Origin: Actinomycetota bacterium
GTDB lineage: Bacteria; Actinomycetota; Actinomycetes; S36-B12; CAIYMF01
Direction: 5' to 3'
Assembly: GCA_020161245.1 (NCBI GenBank)
Contig: JAIUOK010000004.1
Location: 62,001 to 126,000, forward strand
Length of the DNA stretch: 64,000 nt
This document shows, one piece after another, positions 34,137-43,228 of the stretch. Below the pieces are notes generated by a model. That model was given only the letters and a program-made list of their open reading frames with translations. It ran no database searches and was not told where the DNA came from. Position numbers and translations under genes: made by a program. The first letter of the stretch is position 1. Each line of letters opens with the position of its first letter.

Positions 34137-35191
34137 CGGTGCTCGACGGCCCGGCCGTGCCCGACCAGGCGCGCGAGGACTACCTCGACGCCGTCCGGCA
34201 CGGCTCCCGGGCGCACGCCGTCGAGGTGTGCCTGCGGCTGCTGGCCGACGGCGTCCCCGCGGCCGACGTGCTCGTCGACGACGTGGCCGCCTCGCAGAGC
34301 CGGGTCGGGCTGGACTGGGAGCTCGGCCGCTGGAGCGTCGCGCGCGAGCACCGCGCGACGGCGATCGCCGACACCGCCATCAGCGCCGTCGTCGCAGCTG
34401 CAGGACCGCAGGCCTACGACATCCACCCGCACGGCCGCGTGCTGGTGCTCAGCCCCGAGGACGAGTGGCACACCCTGCAGGCCCGGCTCGCCGCCGAGGT
34501 CATGCGCCTGAGCGGCACCGACGCCACCCTGGTCACGCCGTCGCTGCCCAGCGGCGAGATCCGCGCGTTCCTCGCCGACGACCCCGCCTACGTCGTGGCC
34601 GTGCCCTGCGCCCTGCCCTGGAACCTCGTCGGCGCGTGGCGCACCATCAGCGCCCTGCGCGACGTCGGCGCCCACGTGCTGTGCGGCGGCCGCGGCTACG
34701 GCGATGCCGGCGCCTGGGTCGCCGCCGCGGGCGGGGACGAGTACGCGGCCGACCTGCGCTCCGGGGCCTCGGCCGCCGTCCGCCTCCTCGACGAGCCGCC
34801 CGCCTCGCGACGGACGCCCACGGGCGACGACGTCGTCCGGCTCGAGCTCGCCCAGCTGCGGCGCGACGGGCCGCAGTTCGTCGAGCACGCCCTCCAGGGG
34901 GTCACCCACCGCTGGCCGGCCTTCTGGCACGACGTCGACGCGACCGTGCAGGTGCGCGAGGACCTCGAGATGCTGCTGCGCACCGTCGCGGCCACGGTGC
35001 TGGTCGGCGACGAGCGGCTCATCGTGTCGCTCGTGGGCTGGTTCGAGCGCGTGGTGGCCACCCGCGGCCAGCCGCTGGCGATGGTGTCGGGATCGCTCGT
35101 GCTGCTGCACGAGAGCCTGCCGCCTCGGCTCGAGCGCGCCCGTCGTGCCGCGCGGGCCGGGCTCGAGGCCTGCTCGCAGGCGCCCTACTGA
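34133..35191 (+). CDS. cobalamin (B12)-binding domain protein, CarH/MtbC-like without DNA-binding domain
   Basis: A 352-residue protein. Residues 10-85 resemble the four-helix cap of cobalamin sensors (SQSRVGLDWELGRWSVAREHRAT, with the W...EH motif seen in CarH-type light sensors). Residues 95-215 form a Rossmann-like cobalamin-binding domain, with the DEWHTLQ segment supplying the likely axial His; a DIHPHG also precedes the first strand. The C-terminal 120 residues are helical and unassigned (VREDLEMLLRTVAATVLVGD). No helix-turn-helix. Its ATG overlaps the stop of the CheB-CheR-GGDEF-EAL gene (ATGA), so the two should work together, probably as a light- or B12-dependent input to c-di-GMP signalling (inference). 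Confidence 0.8.
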   Translation: MTVLDGPAVPDQAREDYLDAVRHGSRAHAVEVCLRLLADGVPAADVLVDDVAASQSRVGLDWELGRWSVAREHRATAIADTAISAVVAAAGPQAYDIHPHGRVLVLSPEDEWHTLQARLAAEVMRLSGTDATLVTPSLPSGEIRAFLADDPAYVVAVPCALPWNLVGAWRTISALRDVGAHVLCGGRGYGDAGAWVAAAGGDEYAADLRSGASAAVRLLDEPPASRRTPTGDDVVRLELAQLRRDGPQFVEHALQGVTHRWPAFWHDVDATVQVREDLEMLLRTVAATVLVGDERLIVSLVGWFERVVATRGQPLAMVSGSLVLLHESLPPRLERARRAARAGLEACSQAPY

Positions 35192-35217
35192 TCGCGCGCG
35201 GTGCGGCGGGGCGGCTC

Positions 35218-35676
35218 TTACAGCGCGGCGAGCGCCTCGCGGTACTCCGACGTTCGCCGCGCGTCGCCGGGGCCGTTCACGACCGACCAGCGCACGACGC
35301 CGTCCTTGTCGATGATGAAGGTCGCCCGCGTGGCGATGCCCGCGGCGTCGAGGAAGACGCCGTAGCGCTGCGCGACCTCGCCGTGCGGCCAGAAGTCGCT
35401 GAGCAGCTGGAACTGGTAGCCCTCGAGCTCGGCGAACTTGGCGAGCGTCGCCGTGGTGTCGCAGGAGACGCCGAGGACGACGGTGCCCTCGTCCTCGAAC
35501 ACGGTGCCGAGATCGCGGATCTCGCACAGCTCGCCGGTGCAGATGCCCGTGAACGCCTTCGGGAAGAAGACGACCACCACGTTCTTCTCGCCCCGGAACG
35601 ACGACAGCCGGACCTTCTGGCCGGTGTGGTCGCTGAGCTCGAAGTCGGGGGCCTCCTGGCCCACCTCGACCGCCAT
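35218..35676 (-). CDS. peroxiredoxin (AhpE/BCP type)
   Basis: A 152-residue thiol peroxidase. The peroxidatic cysteine is Cys46 in FTGICTGELCEIRDL; a second cysteine five residues on (Cys51) gives the C-x4-C spacing of atypical two-cysteine BCP/PrxQ enzymes, whereas mycobacterial AhpE has one. It reduces peroxides with electrons from thioredoxin or mycoredoxin. The start is ATG at 35676 behind GAGGGGGA. A position beside DUF3052/aceE is conserved in actinobacteria. It is divergent from the next gene with a 60-bp gap. Confidence 0.92.
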   Translation of the reverse strand: MAVEVGQEAPDFELSDHTGQKVRLSSFRGEKNVVVVFFPKAFTGICTGELCEIRDLGTVFEDEGTVVLGVSCDTTATLAKFAELEGYQFQLLSDFWPHGEVAQRYGVFLDAAGIATRATFIIDKDGVVRWSVVNGPGDARRTSEYREALAAL

Positions 35677-35736
35677 GCGGTCCCCCTCGCGTACGTCGGA
35701 TGCGCCGAGGACGGCCGTCCAGGGCAGGATGCGATC

Positions 35737-36660
35737 GTGGCACAGCTCCCCGAGGCCCTCATCCCGAGCCCCGGCTCCCGCGGCCTGGCGACCGACGACC
35801 GCGAGGACCTCGCGCGCCGTGTCCGCACCGCGTGGGACCTGTTCGTCGGCCTCGCCGAGCCGCTCGATCTCGACGCCGTCACCCGGGCCCGCGGCCTGAC
35901 CGTCCGCGAGGTGCTGACCCCGCTGGGCGCCTGGCCCGACAACCGGCCGCTGCCGCAGCTGCTCGACGAGGCGCGCCGCGGCGTCGTCGGCGACCACGAC
36001 CAGGGCGCCCTGGTCGACCACGTGCGCGAGGCGCACCGCGACGCCTCGCGCGACGCCGTGCTCGACGCCCTGCGCCGCCAACGGGACGAGATGTCGGCGT
36101 TCCTCGCCTCGCCCGAGGCCGACGACGACGGGCTGCGCCCCGTCGCCTCGATGCTCGGCACCATCCCGCTGCTCACGTTCCTCCACGCGTCGACCTACCC
36201 GCTCTCGACGTCGGCCCTCGATCTGGAGCAGGCGGGTGCCGTGGTGCCCGGCGAGCTGCTGCGCCTCGGGCTGGTCGGCGTCCTCGACACCATCGGCGCC
36301 CTCGCGTCGCGCCAGGGCCTCATGACGTCGTTGACCGTGCGGACGCCGGAGCTGGTGGCCGGTGTCGGCGCGATGCCCCGCGACTGGCGCACGGCGGAGC
36401 TCCGCGCCGATGGCGAGCCCGCCGGCCCGCGCATCGACGGCACCGTGCGGCTGCTGCTCGACGTCACGGCCGGCCGGGCCGACGTCGCCCGTGCCCTCGC
36501 GGCCAAGGAGCTGGCGTTCCACGACGTGCCCGGGCTGCTGACGCTCGCACCGCTCGTCGAGCAGGTGCCCGGCATCCCCGGGAGGACGGCGCTGGTCGCC
36601 GGCATCCGGGCGGTGCAGGGGGTCAGCAGCCTGCTGCGGGTGTTCGGCCTGAGGTCGTAG
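35737..36660 (+). CDS. MDMPI-like / DinB-type conserved protein
   Basis: A 307-residue soluble protein with an N-terminal helical region resembling the mycothiol-dependent maleylpyruvate isomerase/DinB type (WDLFVGLAEPLDLDAVTR, LREVLTPLGAWPDN-like and HRDASRDAVLDALRRQRDEM) and a C-terminal half that looks like the sterol-carrier/MDMPI C-terminal sandwich (GPRIDGTVRLLLDVTAGRAD). The enzymatic activity is unknown. GTG at 35737 with CAGGAT 6 nt upstream suggests a leaderless transcript. It is divergent from the peroxiredoxin. Confidence 0.7.
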   Translation: MAQLPEALIPSPGSRGLATDDREDLARRVRTAWDLFVGLAEPLDLDAVTRARGLTVREVLTPLGAWPDNRPLPQLLDEARRGVVGDHDQGALVDHVREAHRDASRDAVLDALRRQRDEMSAFLASPEADDDGLRPVASMLGTIPLLTFLHASTYPLSTSALDLEQAGAVVPGELLRLGLVGVLDTIGALASRQGLMTSLTVRTPELVAGVGAMPRDWRTAELRADGEPAGPRIDGTVRLLLDVTAGRADVARALAAKELAFHDVPGLLTLAPLVEQVPGIPGRTALVAGIRAVQGVSSLLRVFGLRS

Positions 36661-36666
36661 CGCGGG

Positions 36667-37098
36667 TCAGCGGCGCGCGGCGCGCGGCGCGACGAGGCGG
36701 GTGCCCTGCCAGTCGCGCGTGGCGCTCACGGTGCTGGTGGCCTGCAGGCCGGCCGTGGGGGCGGCGTCGCTGATCTCCGAGGACTCGACGTGGCCGTCGC
36801 GGCCCGGCTTCGGGGTCAGCAGCCACACCACGCCCTGGTCGGCGAGGAACTCGAGCGCGTCGACGAGTGCGTCGACGAGGTCGCCGTCGTCGTCGCGCCA
36901 CCACAGCAGCACGACGTCCACGACGTCGTCGTAGGTGTCGTCCACCAGGCCCGTGCCGGTCGCGCCCTCGAGCGCGCTGCGGAGGTCGTCGTCGACGTCC
37001 TCGTCCCAGCCGATCTCCTGGACCACCTGCCCGGTGGTGACGCCGAACCGGGCCGCGAGGCTGCGTGCAGCCTCCGCGCCGTCCGCGGTCGCGGTCAC
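36667..37098 (-). CDS. DUF3052 protein
   Basis: A 143-residue acidic protein of the actinobacterial DUF3052 family, recognised by [24 protein letters not shown] and by [28 protein letters not shown]. It is almost always found next to aceE; no function is established. The fold looks alpha/beta with a DDD-rich surface. GTG at 37098 follows GGGAGGA by 5 nt. A hairpin CCGGACGG/CCGTCCGG (37122-37141) lies in its 5' leader. Confidence 0.88.
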   Translation of the reverse strand: MTATADGAEAARSLAARFGVTTGQVVQEIGWDEDVDDDLRSALEGATGTGLVDDTYDDVVDVVLLWWRDDDGDLVDALVDALEFLADQGVVWLLTPKPGRDGHVESSEISDAAPTAGLQATSTVSATRDWQGTRLVAPRAARR

Positions 37099-37442
37099 GC
37101 GGGTCCTCCCCGTGGTGCCAGCCGGACGGCCCTCCGTCCGGAACGGGGGTAGTCCACCCGACCGCGCGCGTGCTTCGCAAGCGTCCGCGCCGTCCGCGGA
37201 GGTCCCAATCCGCTCCCAGCTGTCCCCTGCCCGGGGCGCCGGGACCTGCGCGGACGCCGCACGGGCGCCCTCCGGGCAGGTTTGCGGCTCCGGGTCGAGG
37301 TGACCAGCGGGTAACAGGCAGGATGGTGCCCTGCGCGCCCGGAGACCCCGGGTGGGCGGACCATCGCAGCACGCGAGCACGACCACGAGGGCGACCTCGC
37401 CCCCGCGCGATTCCTTGCAACCCGAGGAGCTGGACACACACC
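37099..37442. promoter_or_regulatory. divergent promoter region between DUF3052 and aceE
   Basis: 344 bp without a gene. It has the hairpin at 37122-37141 on the DUF3052 side and, on the aceE side, TAACAG and CAGGAT boxes near 37312-37325 as -10 candidates, leaving an aceE leader of about 110-120 nt. No riboswitch recognised. Confidence 0.4.
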
Positions 37443-40178
37443 GTGGCACCCGGACGCGACCGCGAGCCCCTGCTGGCAGGCGGCCTCCCCACGCAGTACG
37501 TCGACGTCGACCCCGACGAGACCGGCGAGTGGATCGACTCCTTCGACGCCCTCGTCGCCAACGCCGGCCCCTACCGCGCGCGCTACATCATGCTGTCGCT
37601 GCTGCGCCGGGCCGCGGAGCAGAACGTCGGCGTCCCGAGCCTGCGCAGCACGGACTACATCAACACGATCCCGCCCGAGCGCGAGCCGTGGTTCCCCGGC
37701 GACGAGGCGATCGAGCGCGAGATCCGGCGGCTCGCCCGCTGGAACGCCGCGATCATGGTCCACCGCGCGCAGCGGCCCGGCGTCGGCGTCGGCGGCCACA
37801 TCTCGACCTACGCGTCCACCGCCACGCTCTACGAGGTGGGGTTCAACCACTTCTTCCGCGGCAAGGACCACCCCGGCGGCGGCGACCAGATCTTCTTCCA
37901 GGGCCACGGCTCCCCCGGCATGTACGCCCGTGCGTTCCTCGAGGGCCGGCTGTCCGAGCAGCAGATGGACGGCTTCCGCCAGGAGCTCTCGCACCCGGGC
38001 GGCAGCCTCTCGTCGTACCCGCACCCGCGCCTGATGCCGGACTTCTGGGAGTTCCCCACCGTCTCGATGGGCCTCGGCCCGCTCAACGCCATCTACCAGG
38101 CGCGGTTCAACAAATACCTGCACGGCCGAGGCATCAAGGACACCAGCGACCAGCGCGTGTGGGCCTTCCTCGGCGACGGCGAGATGGACGAGCCGGAGAG
38201 CCGCGGCGCCCTGCAGCTCGCCGCGCAGGAGGAGCTCGACAACCTCACCTTCGTCGTCAACTGCAACCTGCAGCGCCTCGACGGGCCGGTCCGTGGCAAC
38301 GGCAAGATCATCCAGGAGCTCGAGTCGTTCTTCCGCGGCGCAGGCTGGAACGTCATCAAGGTCGTGTGGGGCCGCAAGTGGGACGAGCTGCTCGCGGCCG
38401 ACCGCGACGGCGCGCTCGTCAACCTGATGAACCGCACGCCCGACGGCGACTTCCAGACCTACAAGGCCGAGGGCGGCACGTTCATCCGCGAGAACTTCTT
38501 CGGCCGCGACCCGCGCACCCGCAAGCTCGTCGAGGACTGGAGCGACGAGGAGATCTGGGCGCTGCAGCGCGGCGGCCACGACTACCGCAAGATGTACGCC
38601 GCGTACAAGGCGGCCACCGAGCACAAGGGCCAGCCCACCGTCGTCCTCGCCAAGACGATCAAGGGCTGGACCCTGGGCAGCCACTTCGAGGGCCGCAACG
38701 CGACCCACCAGATGAAGAAGCTGACCCTCGACGACCTGCGGCACTTCCGCGACCGGCTGCACATCCCGATCTCGGACGAGCAGCTCGACGAGAAGCTGCC
38801 GCCGTACTACCACCCCGGCGCGGACAGCGACGTCATCCAGTACATGCAGGAGCGCCGACGCGCCCTCGGCGGGCCGGTGCCGGAGCGCCGCAGCCAGGCC
38901 AAGGCGCTGGTGCTGCCGGGCGACCCCGTCTACGACGTGGTCAAGCGCGGCTCGGGCAAGCAGTCGGTCGCGACGACGATGGCGTTCGTCCGCCTGCTCA
39001 AGGACCTCATGCGCGACCCCGAGATCGGTCCGCGCATCGTGCCGATCATCCCGGACGAGGCCCGCACCTTCGGCATGGACTCGATGTTCCCGACGGCGAA
39101 GATCTACTCGCCGCACGGCCAGACCTACACCTCCGTCGACCGCGACCTGGTGCTGGCCTACAAGGAGTCGACGTCGGGCCAGATCCTGCACGAGGGCATC
39201 AACGAGGCCGGCTCGGTCGCGTCGTTCACGGCCGTCGGATCGTCCTACGCCACCCACGGCGAGCCGATGATCCCGATCTACATCTTCTACTCGATGTTCG
39301 GGTTCCAGCGCACCGGCGACGGCTTCTGGGCGGCCATGGACCAGATGGCCCGCGGCTTCGTCCTCGGTGCCACTGCCGGCCGCACCACGCTCAACGGCGA
39401 GGGCCTGCAGCACGAGGACGGCCACTCCCCCATCCTTGCCGCGACCAACCCTGCGGTCGTCGCCTACGACCCCGCGTTCGGCTACGAGGTCGGGCACATC
39501 GTGCGCGACGGCCTGCGCCGGATGTACGGCGACCAGCCGGAGGACGTCTTCTACTACCTGACCGTCTACAACGAGCCCTACGTGCAGCCGGCCGAGCCGG
39601 AGGGCGTCGACGTCGACGGCATCCTGCGCGGCATGTACCTCGTGTCCGAGGCCGGCGAGGGCGACGGGCCGCGCGCCCAGGTGCTCGCGTCCGGGGTCGC
39701 GGTGCCGTGGGCGCTCGAGGCCCAGCGGCTGCTGCGCGACGACTGGGGCGTGCACGCCGACGTCTGGTCGGTGACGTCGTGGACCGAGCTGCGCCGCGAC
39801 GGCCTCGAGGTCGACCGGCACAACCTGCTCGAGCCGCACGCCGAGCCGCGCACCGCGTACGTGTCCCAGCGCCTCGCCGGCCGCCCCGGCCCCGTCGTCG
39901 GCGTCTCGGACTACATGCGCGCGCTGCAGGACCTCATCCGCAACTGGGTCCCCGGCGACTACGCGACGCTGGGCACCGACGGCTGGGGCATGTCCGACAC
40001 CCGTGGCGCCCTGCGCCGGCACTTCCTCGTCGACGCGCAGAGCATCGCCGTGCGCACGCTGGCCTCGCTGGCCGAGCGCGGCGAAATGGGCCGCGACGTC
40101 GTCGCGCAGGCGATCGAGCGCTACCGCCTGCACGACCCGTCGGCTGCCGACGCCGGCAGCACCGAGGGCGCCGGCTGA
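37443..40178 (+). CDS. aceE: pyruvate dehydrogenase E1 component, homodimeric type
   Basis: A 911-residue thiamin diphosphate enzyme that decarboxylates pyruvate and acetylates the lipoyl group of E2, feeding acetyl-CoA to the TCA cycle and to fatty acid synthesis encoded nearby. The homodimeric E1 signature is complete: the [23 protein letters not shown] region, the ThDP motif [10 protein letters not shown]...NCN near residue 242, the [11 protein letters not shown] loop and the [13 protein letters not shown] segment. GTG at 37443 follows GAGGAG, somewhat distant (about 14 nt). An SDR gene follows after 1 nt. Confidence 0.97.
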   Translation: MAPGRDREPLLAGGLPTQYVDVDPDETGEWIDSFDALVANAGPYRARYIMLSLLRRAAEQNVGVPSLRSTDYINTIPPEREPWFPGDEAIEREIRRLARWNAAIMVHRAQRPGVGVGGHISTYASTATLYEVGFNHFFRGKDHPGGGDQIFFQGHGSPGMYARAFLEGRLSEQQMDGFRQELSHPGGSLSSYPHPRLMPDFWEFPTVSMGLGPLNAIYQARFNKYLHGRGIKDTSDQRVWAFLGDGEMDEPESRGALQLAAQEELDNLTFVVNCNLQRLDGPVRGNGKIIQELESFFRGAGWNVIKVVWGRKWDELLAADRDGALVNLMNRTPDGDFQTYKAEGGTFIRENFFGRDPRTRKLVEDWSDEEIWALQRGGHDYRKMYAAYKAATEHKGQPTVVLAKTIKGWTLGSHFEGRNATHQMKKLTLDDLRHFRDRLHIPISDEQLDEKLPPYYHPGADSDVIQYMQERRRALGGPVPERRSQAKALVLPGDPVYDVVKRGSGKQSVATTMAFVRLLKDLMRDPEIGPRIVPIIPDEARTFGMDSMFPTAKIYSPHGQTYTSVDRDLVLAYKESTSGQILHEGINEAGSVASFTAVGSSYATHGEPMIPIYIFYSMFGFQRTGDGFWAAMDQMARGFVLGATAGRTTLNGEGLQHEDGHSPILAATNPAVVAYDPAFGYEVGHIVRDGLRRMYGDQPEDVFYYLTVYNEPYVQPAEPEGVDVDGILRGMYLVSEAGEGDGPRAQVLASGVAVPWALEAQRLLRDDWGVHADVWSVTSWTELRRDGLEVDRHNLLEPHAEPRTAYVSQRLAGRPGPVVGVSDYMRALQDLIRNWVPGDYATLGTDGWGMSDTRGALRRHFLVDAQSIAVRTLASLAERGEMGRDVVAQAIERYRLHDPSAADAGSTEGAG

Positions 40179-40179
40179 C

Positions 40180-40887
40180 GTGCCCGACCGCACTGCGCCG
40201 GTGCCGCGCGCCGCTCTCGTCACGGGAGCGACGCGCGGCATCGGCCGTCTCACGGCCGAGCGCCTCGTCGGCCTCGGCTACGACGTCGTGGCCTCAGGTC
40301 GCGATCCCGACGCCGTAGCCGCGGTGGCCGACGAGCTCGGCTGCCGCGGGCTCGAGCTCGACGTCGCCGACCCGGCGAGCATCGCGCGCGCGGCCCGGCG
40401 CCTGGCCGACGAGGGCGTCGTCGTCGACGCCCTCGTGAACAACGCCGGCGTCTGCCTGGAGGACGGGCCGCTGTCGATCGCCGAGGGCGACCTCGGGACG
40501 CAGATGGCCACCAACACCTTCGGGCCGTGGCTGCTCATGCGCGCCTTCGTGCCCGGCATGGTCGAGCGCGGCTTCGGCCGCGTCGTCAACGTCTCCAGCG
40601 GCTCGGGCTCGTTCGCCGAGGGCCTCGACCTCGGCGCCTACTCGGTGAGCAAGGCCGCGCTCAACGCCCTCACCGTCGCGGTCGCGCGCGAGGTCCGCGC
40701 TCTGGGGCTCGGCGCCGACGTCCTGGTCAACGCCGTCTGCCCCGGCTGGGCGCAGACCGACATGGGCGGCCCGTCGGCGCCGGTGCCGGTGGAGCAGGCC
40801 GTCGACGGCGTCGTGTGGGCCGTGCAGCTGCCGTCCGGCGGCCCCTCGGGCCGCTTCTTCCGCGACGGCACCGAGATCCCCTGGTAG
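40180..40887 (+). CDS. short-chain dehydrogenase/reductase
   Basis: A 235-residue classical SDR with the Rossmann NAD(P) motif TGATRGIG near residues 16-23, NNAG, catalytic Ser in VNVSSGSG and the YSVSK motif, and an NAVCPGWAQTDMGG segment. The GRD after the second strand suggests NADP preference. The substrate is unknown. It starts 1 nt after the aceE stop codon and so is probably co-transcribed. Length is on the short side (235 versus about 250). Confidence 0.9.
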   Translation: MPDRTAPVPRAALVTGATRGIGRLTAERLVGLGYDVVASGRDPDAVAAVADELGCRGLELDVADPASIARAARRLADEGVVVDALVNNAGVCLEDGPLSIAEGDLGTQMATNTFGPWLLMRAFVPGMVERGFGRVVNVSSGSGSFAEGLDLGAYSVSKAALNALTVAVAREVRALGLGADVLVNAVCPGWAQTDMGGPSAPVPVEQAVDGVVWAVQLPSGGPSGRFFRDGTEIPW

Positions 40888-40892
40888 GCGCG

Positions 40893-40927
40893 ACGACGCC
40901 CCCGTCCGGTCCGGACGGGGGCGTCGT
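40893..40927. terminator. bidirectional intrinsic terminator
   Basis: A 35-nt near-perfect palindrome ACGACGCCCCCGTCC.../...GGACGGGGGCGTCGT lies between the convergent SDR and pirin genes. Confidence 0.85.
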
Positions 40928-40938
40928 GACGGCGGGGG

Positions 40939-41709
40939 TCAGCCGACGGTCGCGTGCATCTCCCAGACGAGCACCTCGGCGGGGCCGCCGACGGCGGTGA
41001 TCCGGCGGCCGTCCGACGCCGTGATGCGGGCGGCGTCGCCGGTCTCGAGCAGGCCGGCGCCCTCGAGGTCGACCGCGCCCCGGGCGACGAACAGGTGGAC
41101 GAACGGGGCCTCGGGCAGCTGCGCACTGCCGCCGTCGCCGAGGCGGTTGGCGAGCAGCCCCGCGTAGCGGTTCTGGATGCGGATCGCGCGGTGGTCGGCG
41201 TGCTTGTCCATCCCGGACGCGACCGTCACCCAGCCGCCGGACTCGAGCTCGTCGGTGATGTCGAGCTGCTCGTAGCCGGGGGCGATGCGCGCGGTGTCGG
41301 GCACGACCCACATCTGGATGAAGTGCACGGGGTCGGTGTGGGTGTCGCCGCCGGTGAGCCGCCACGAGTCGTTCTTCTCCGAGTGCAGGATCCCCGTGCC
41401 GGCGGACATGCGCTGCGCCAGCCCCGGGTGGATGACGCCGCTGTGGCCCTCGGAGTCCTGGTGCACGAGGCCGCCGTCGAGCACCCAGGTCACGATCTCC
41501 ATGTCCTGGTGGGGGTGGGTCTCGAAGCCCGTGCCGGGCGCGACGACGTCGTCGTTGTTGACCAGCAGCAGGCCGAAGTGGGTGTTCGCGGGGTCGCGGT
41601 GGTGGCCGAAGGAGAAGGAGTGGCTGCTGTCGAGCCAGCCGATCCGGGTCGAGAACCGGTCCGCGGCGCGGCGCAGGTCGACCGACGGGGTCAGCATCGA
41701 GGTGGTCAC
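40939..41709 (-). CDS. pirin family protein
   Basis: A 256-residue bicupin of the pirin family, some of which are quercetin dioxygenases or transcriptional cofactors. The N-terminal cupin carries the metal ligands in ETHPHQDMEIVTW and the later His/Glu in GILHSEKN; RFSTRIGWLDSSHSFSFGHH is characteristic. GTG at 41709 follows GGAGG by 8 nt; longer starts at 41724 or 41745 are in frame but begin inside the operator region. A perfect palindrome sits at its promoter. Confidence 0.88.
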   Translation of the reverse strand: MTTSMLTPSVDLRRAADRFSTRIGWLDSSHSFSFGHHRDPANTHFGLLLVNNDDVVAPGTGFETHPHQDMEIVTWVLDGGLVHQDSEGHSGVIHPGLAQRMSAGTGILHSEKNDSWRLTGGDTHTDPVHFIQMWVVPDTARIAPGYEQLDITDELESGGWVTVASGMDKHADHRAIRIQNRYAGLLANRLGDGGSAQLPEAPFVHLFVARGAVDLEGAGLLETGDAARITASDGRRITAVGGPAEVLVWEMHATVG

Positions 41710-41729
41710 GGGGAGTGCCTCCATCCTAG

Positions 41730-41749
41730 GTAGTTGACTGCTCAACTAC
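41730..41749. promoter_or_regulatory. palindromic operator upstream of pirin
   Basis: GTAGTTGA-CTGC-TCAACTAC, an 8+4+8 perfect inverted repeat, lies 21 bp upstream of the pirin start and adjoins a TAGGAT box on the minus strand. The TTGA..TCAA halves are typical of MarR/DUF24-type winged-helix dimers. It lies 70 bp from the divergent fasR -10 box and so probably serves pirin only. Confidence 0.55.
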
Positions 41750-41818
41750 TCACCGCGGCCGCGAATTCCCTTGTAGCGACCCGACAGTCTTGGCGCGCAG
41801 CGGCGCGCCCTCAGCCCC

Positions 41819-41831
41819 TAGGCTCGCACCC
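41819..41831 (+). promoter_or_regulatory. leaderless -10 promoter element for fasR
   Basis: TAGGCT at 41819-41824 is followed by 7 nt and the GTG start. Confidence 0.6.
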
Positions 41832-43013
41832 GTGCCCGCCGACTCCCGCAGCCGCGCCGCAGCGGTGCGGCGGCTCGAGCGGTCGTCCGGGGCTCTGGCC
41901 ACCGCCGCGGCGGCGCGGATGGAGGAGGCGCACCCCTGGTACGCCGCCCTCCCCGCCGCAGACCGGTCGTGGGTCAACCTGGTGTCCCAGGCCGGCATCG
42001 CGGCCTTCGTCCGGTGGTTCCGCGACCCCGAGGGCGCGCAGGCCATCACGGCCGACGTCTTCGGCACCGCGCCCCGCGAGCTGGTGCGGGCCATCTCGCT
42101 GCAGCAGACCGTCGATCTCGTGCGGACCGTCATCGAGGTCGTCGAGGAGAGCATCGACGACCTCGCCGCCGAGCCCGCCGACGCAGCGTGGCTGCGCGAG
42201 GGGATGCTCCTGTACTCCCGCGAGATCGCGTTCGCCGCGGCCCAGGTGTACGCGCGGGCGGCCGAGGCGCGCGGCGCCTGGGACGCCCGCCTCGAGTCGC
42301 TGGTGCTCGACGCCGTCCTGCGCGACGACGTGGCCGACGACGTCGCCTCGCGCGGGGCCGCCCTGGGCTGGCGCTCGGTCGCCGGGGTGTGCGTCGTCGT
42401 CGGGCCCGCGCCCGACGGCGACCCCGAGACAGTGGCCGAGGCGGTCAAGCGCTCGGCCCGCCACCACCGCATGGACGCGCTCACCGGCGTGCAGGCGCAG
42501 CGCCTGGTCGTGGTTCTGGGCGGTGTGGCCGCAGGCGCCGACCCCGTGCCCCCGGCGCGCGCCGTCGTGCCGCACTTCGCGCCCGGGCCGGTCGTGGTCG
42601 GCCCCGTCGTCGCATCCCTGGGCGAGGCGGGCCGCAGCGCCCGCGAGGCTCTGGCGGCGGCCCACGCGGTGGCCGCCTGGCCCGATGCGCCCCGGCCGGT
42701 GGCCTCGGAGGACCTGCTGCCCGAGCGCGCGCTCGACGGCGACGGCGAGGCGGTCGCGCGCCTGGTCGACGGCGTCCACCGGCGGCTGCTCGCCGAGGAC
42801 CCCACGCTGGTGGAGACGCTCACGGCCTACCTCGAGCGCAGCGGCTCGCTCGAGGGCGCCGCGCGCGAGCTGTTCGTGCACCCCAACACCGTGCGGTACC
42901 GGCTGCGCCGCGTCGCCGACATCACCGGCCTGACCCCCACCGTGCCGCGCGACGCGTGGTCGCTGCGGCTGGCGCTCGCCCTCGGCCGCCTCGCGGACCG
43001 CCCCGAGCGCTGA
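41832..43013 (+). CDS. fasR: PucR-type transcriptional regulator FasR of fatty acid synthesis
   Basis: A 393-residue regulator whose C-terminal 65 residues form the PucR-family helix-turn-helix (LTAYLERSGSLEGAARELFVHPNTVRYRLRRVADITGL). Its position just upstream of fabD-fabH-acpP-fabF is that of the Streptomyces activator FasR (SCO2386). In Streptomyces it binds the fabD promoter and switches on fatty acid synthesis; the same role is inferred here. The N-terminal 300 residues are mainly helical with an Ala-rich middle and may bind an effector (possibly an acyl-CoA). Leaderless GTG start. Confidence 0.9.
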   Translation: MPADSRSRAAAVRRLERSSGALATAAAARMEEAHPWYAALPAADRSWVNLVSQAGIAAFVRWFRDPEGAQAITADVFGTAPRELVRAISLQQTVDLVRTVIEVVEESIDDLAAEPADAAWLREGMLLYSREIAFAAAQVYARAAEARGAWDARLESLVLDAVLRDDVADDVASRGAALGWRSVAGVCVVVGPAPDGDPETVAEAVKRSARHHRMDALTGVQAQRLVVVLGGVAAGADPVPPARAVVPHFAPGPVVVGPVVASLGEAGRSAREALAAAHAVAAWPDAPRPVASEDLLPERALDGDGEAVARLVDGVHRRLLAEDPTLVETLTAYLERSGSLEGAARELFVHPNTVRYRLRRVADITGLTPTVPRDAWSLRLALALGRLADRPER

Positions 43014-43144
43014 CCTCGGGGCCCGGGCCCGAACCGTCCGACCCGACCGGCTCGAGCGCCCCGACCCCGGCGAGGTCCGCGTCCCCTGCGCCGTGGACGC
43101 GCCGGCGCGGGACGTCACGGCGGTGACACGGATCCGTGACCATG

Positions 43145-43161
43145 TTGTAGGAAACCTACAA
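43145..43161. promoter_or_regulatory. inverted repeat, likely FasR box, in the fabD promoter
   Basis: TTGTAGG-AAA-CCTACAA, a perfect 7+3+7 inverted repeat, lies 68 bp upstream of fabD. A degenerate second half (CCTACGTTGG) lies at 43173-43182. Position and symmetry fit the binding site of the adjacent regulator; this is inference. Confidence 0.6.
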
Positions 43162-43228
43162 AGTTGCGGGTCCTACGTTGGACGGGCCGTGATCGGCGCG
43201 TGACCTCGGCCTTCGGGAGGGTGGGACC

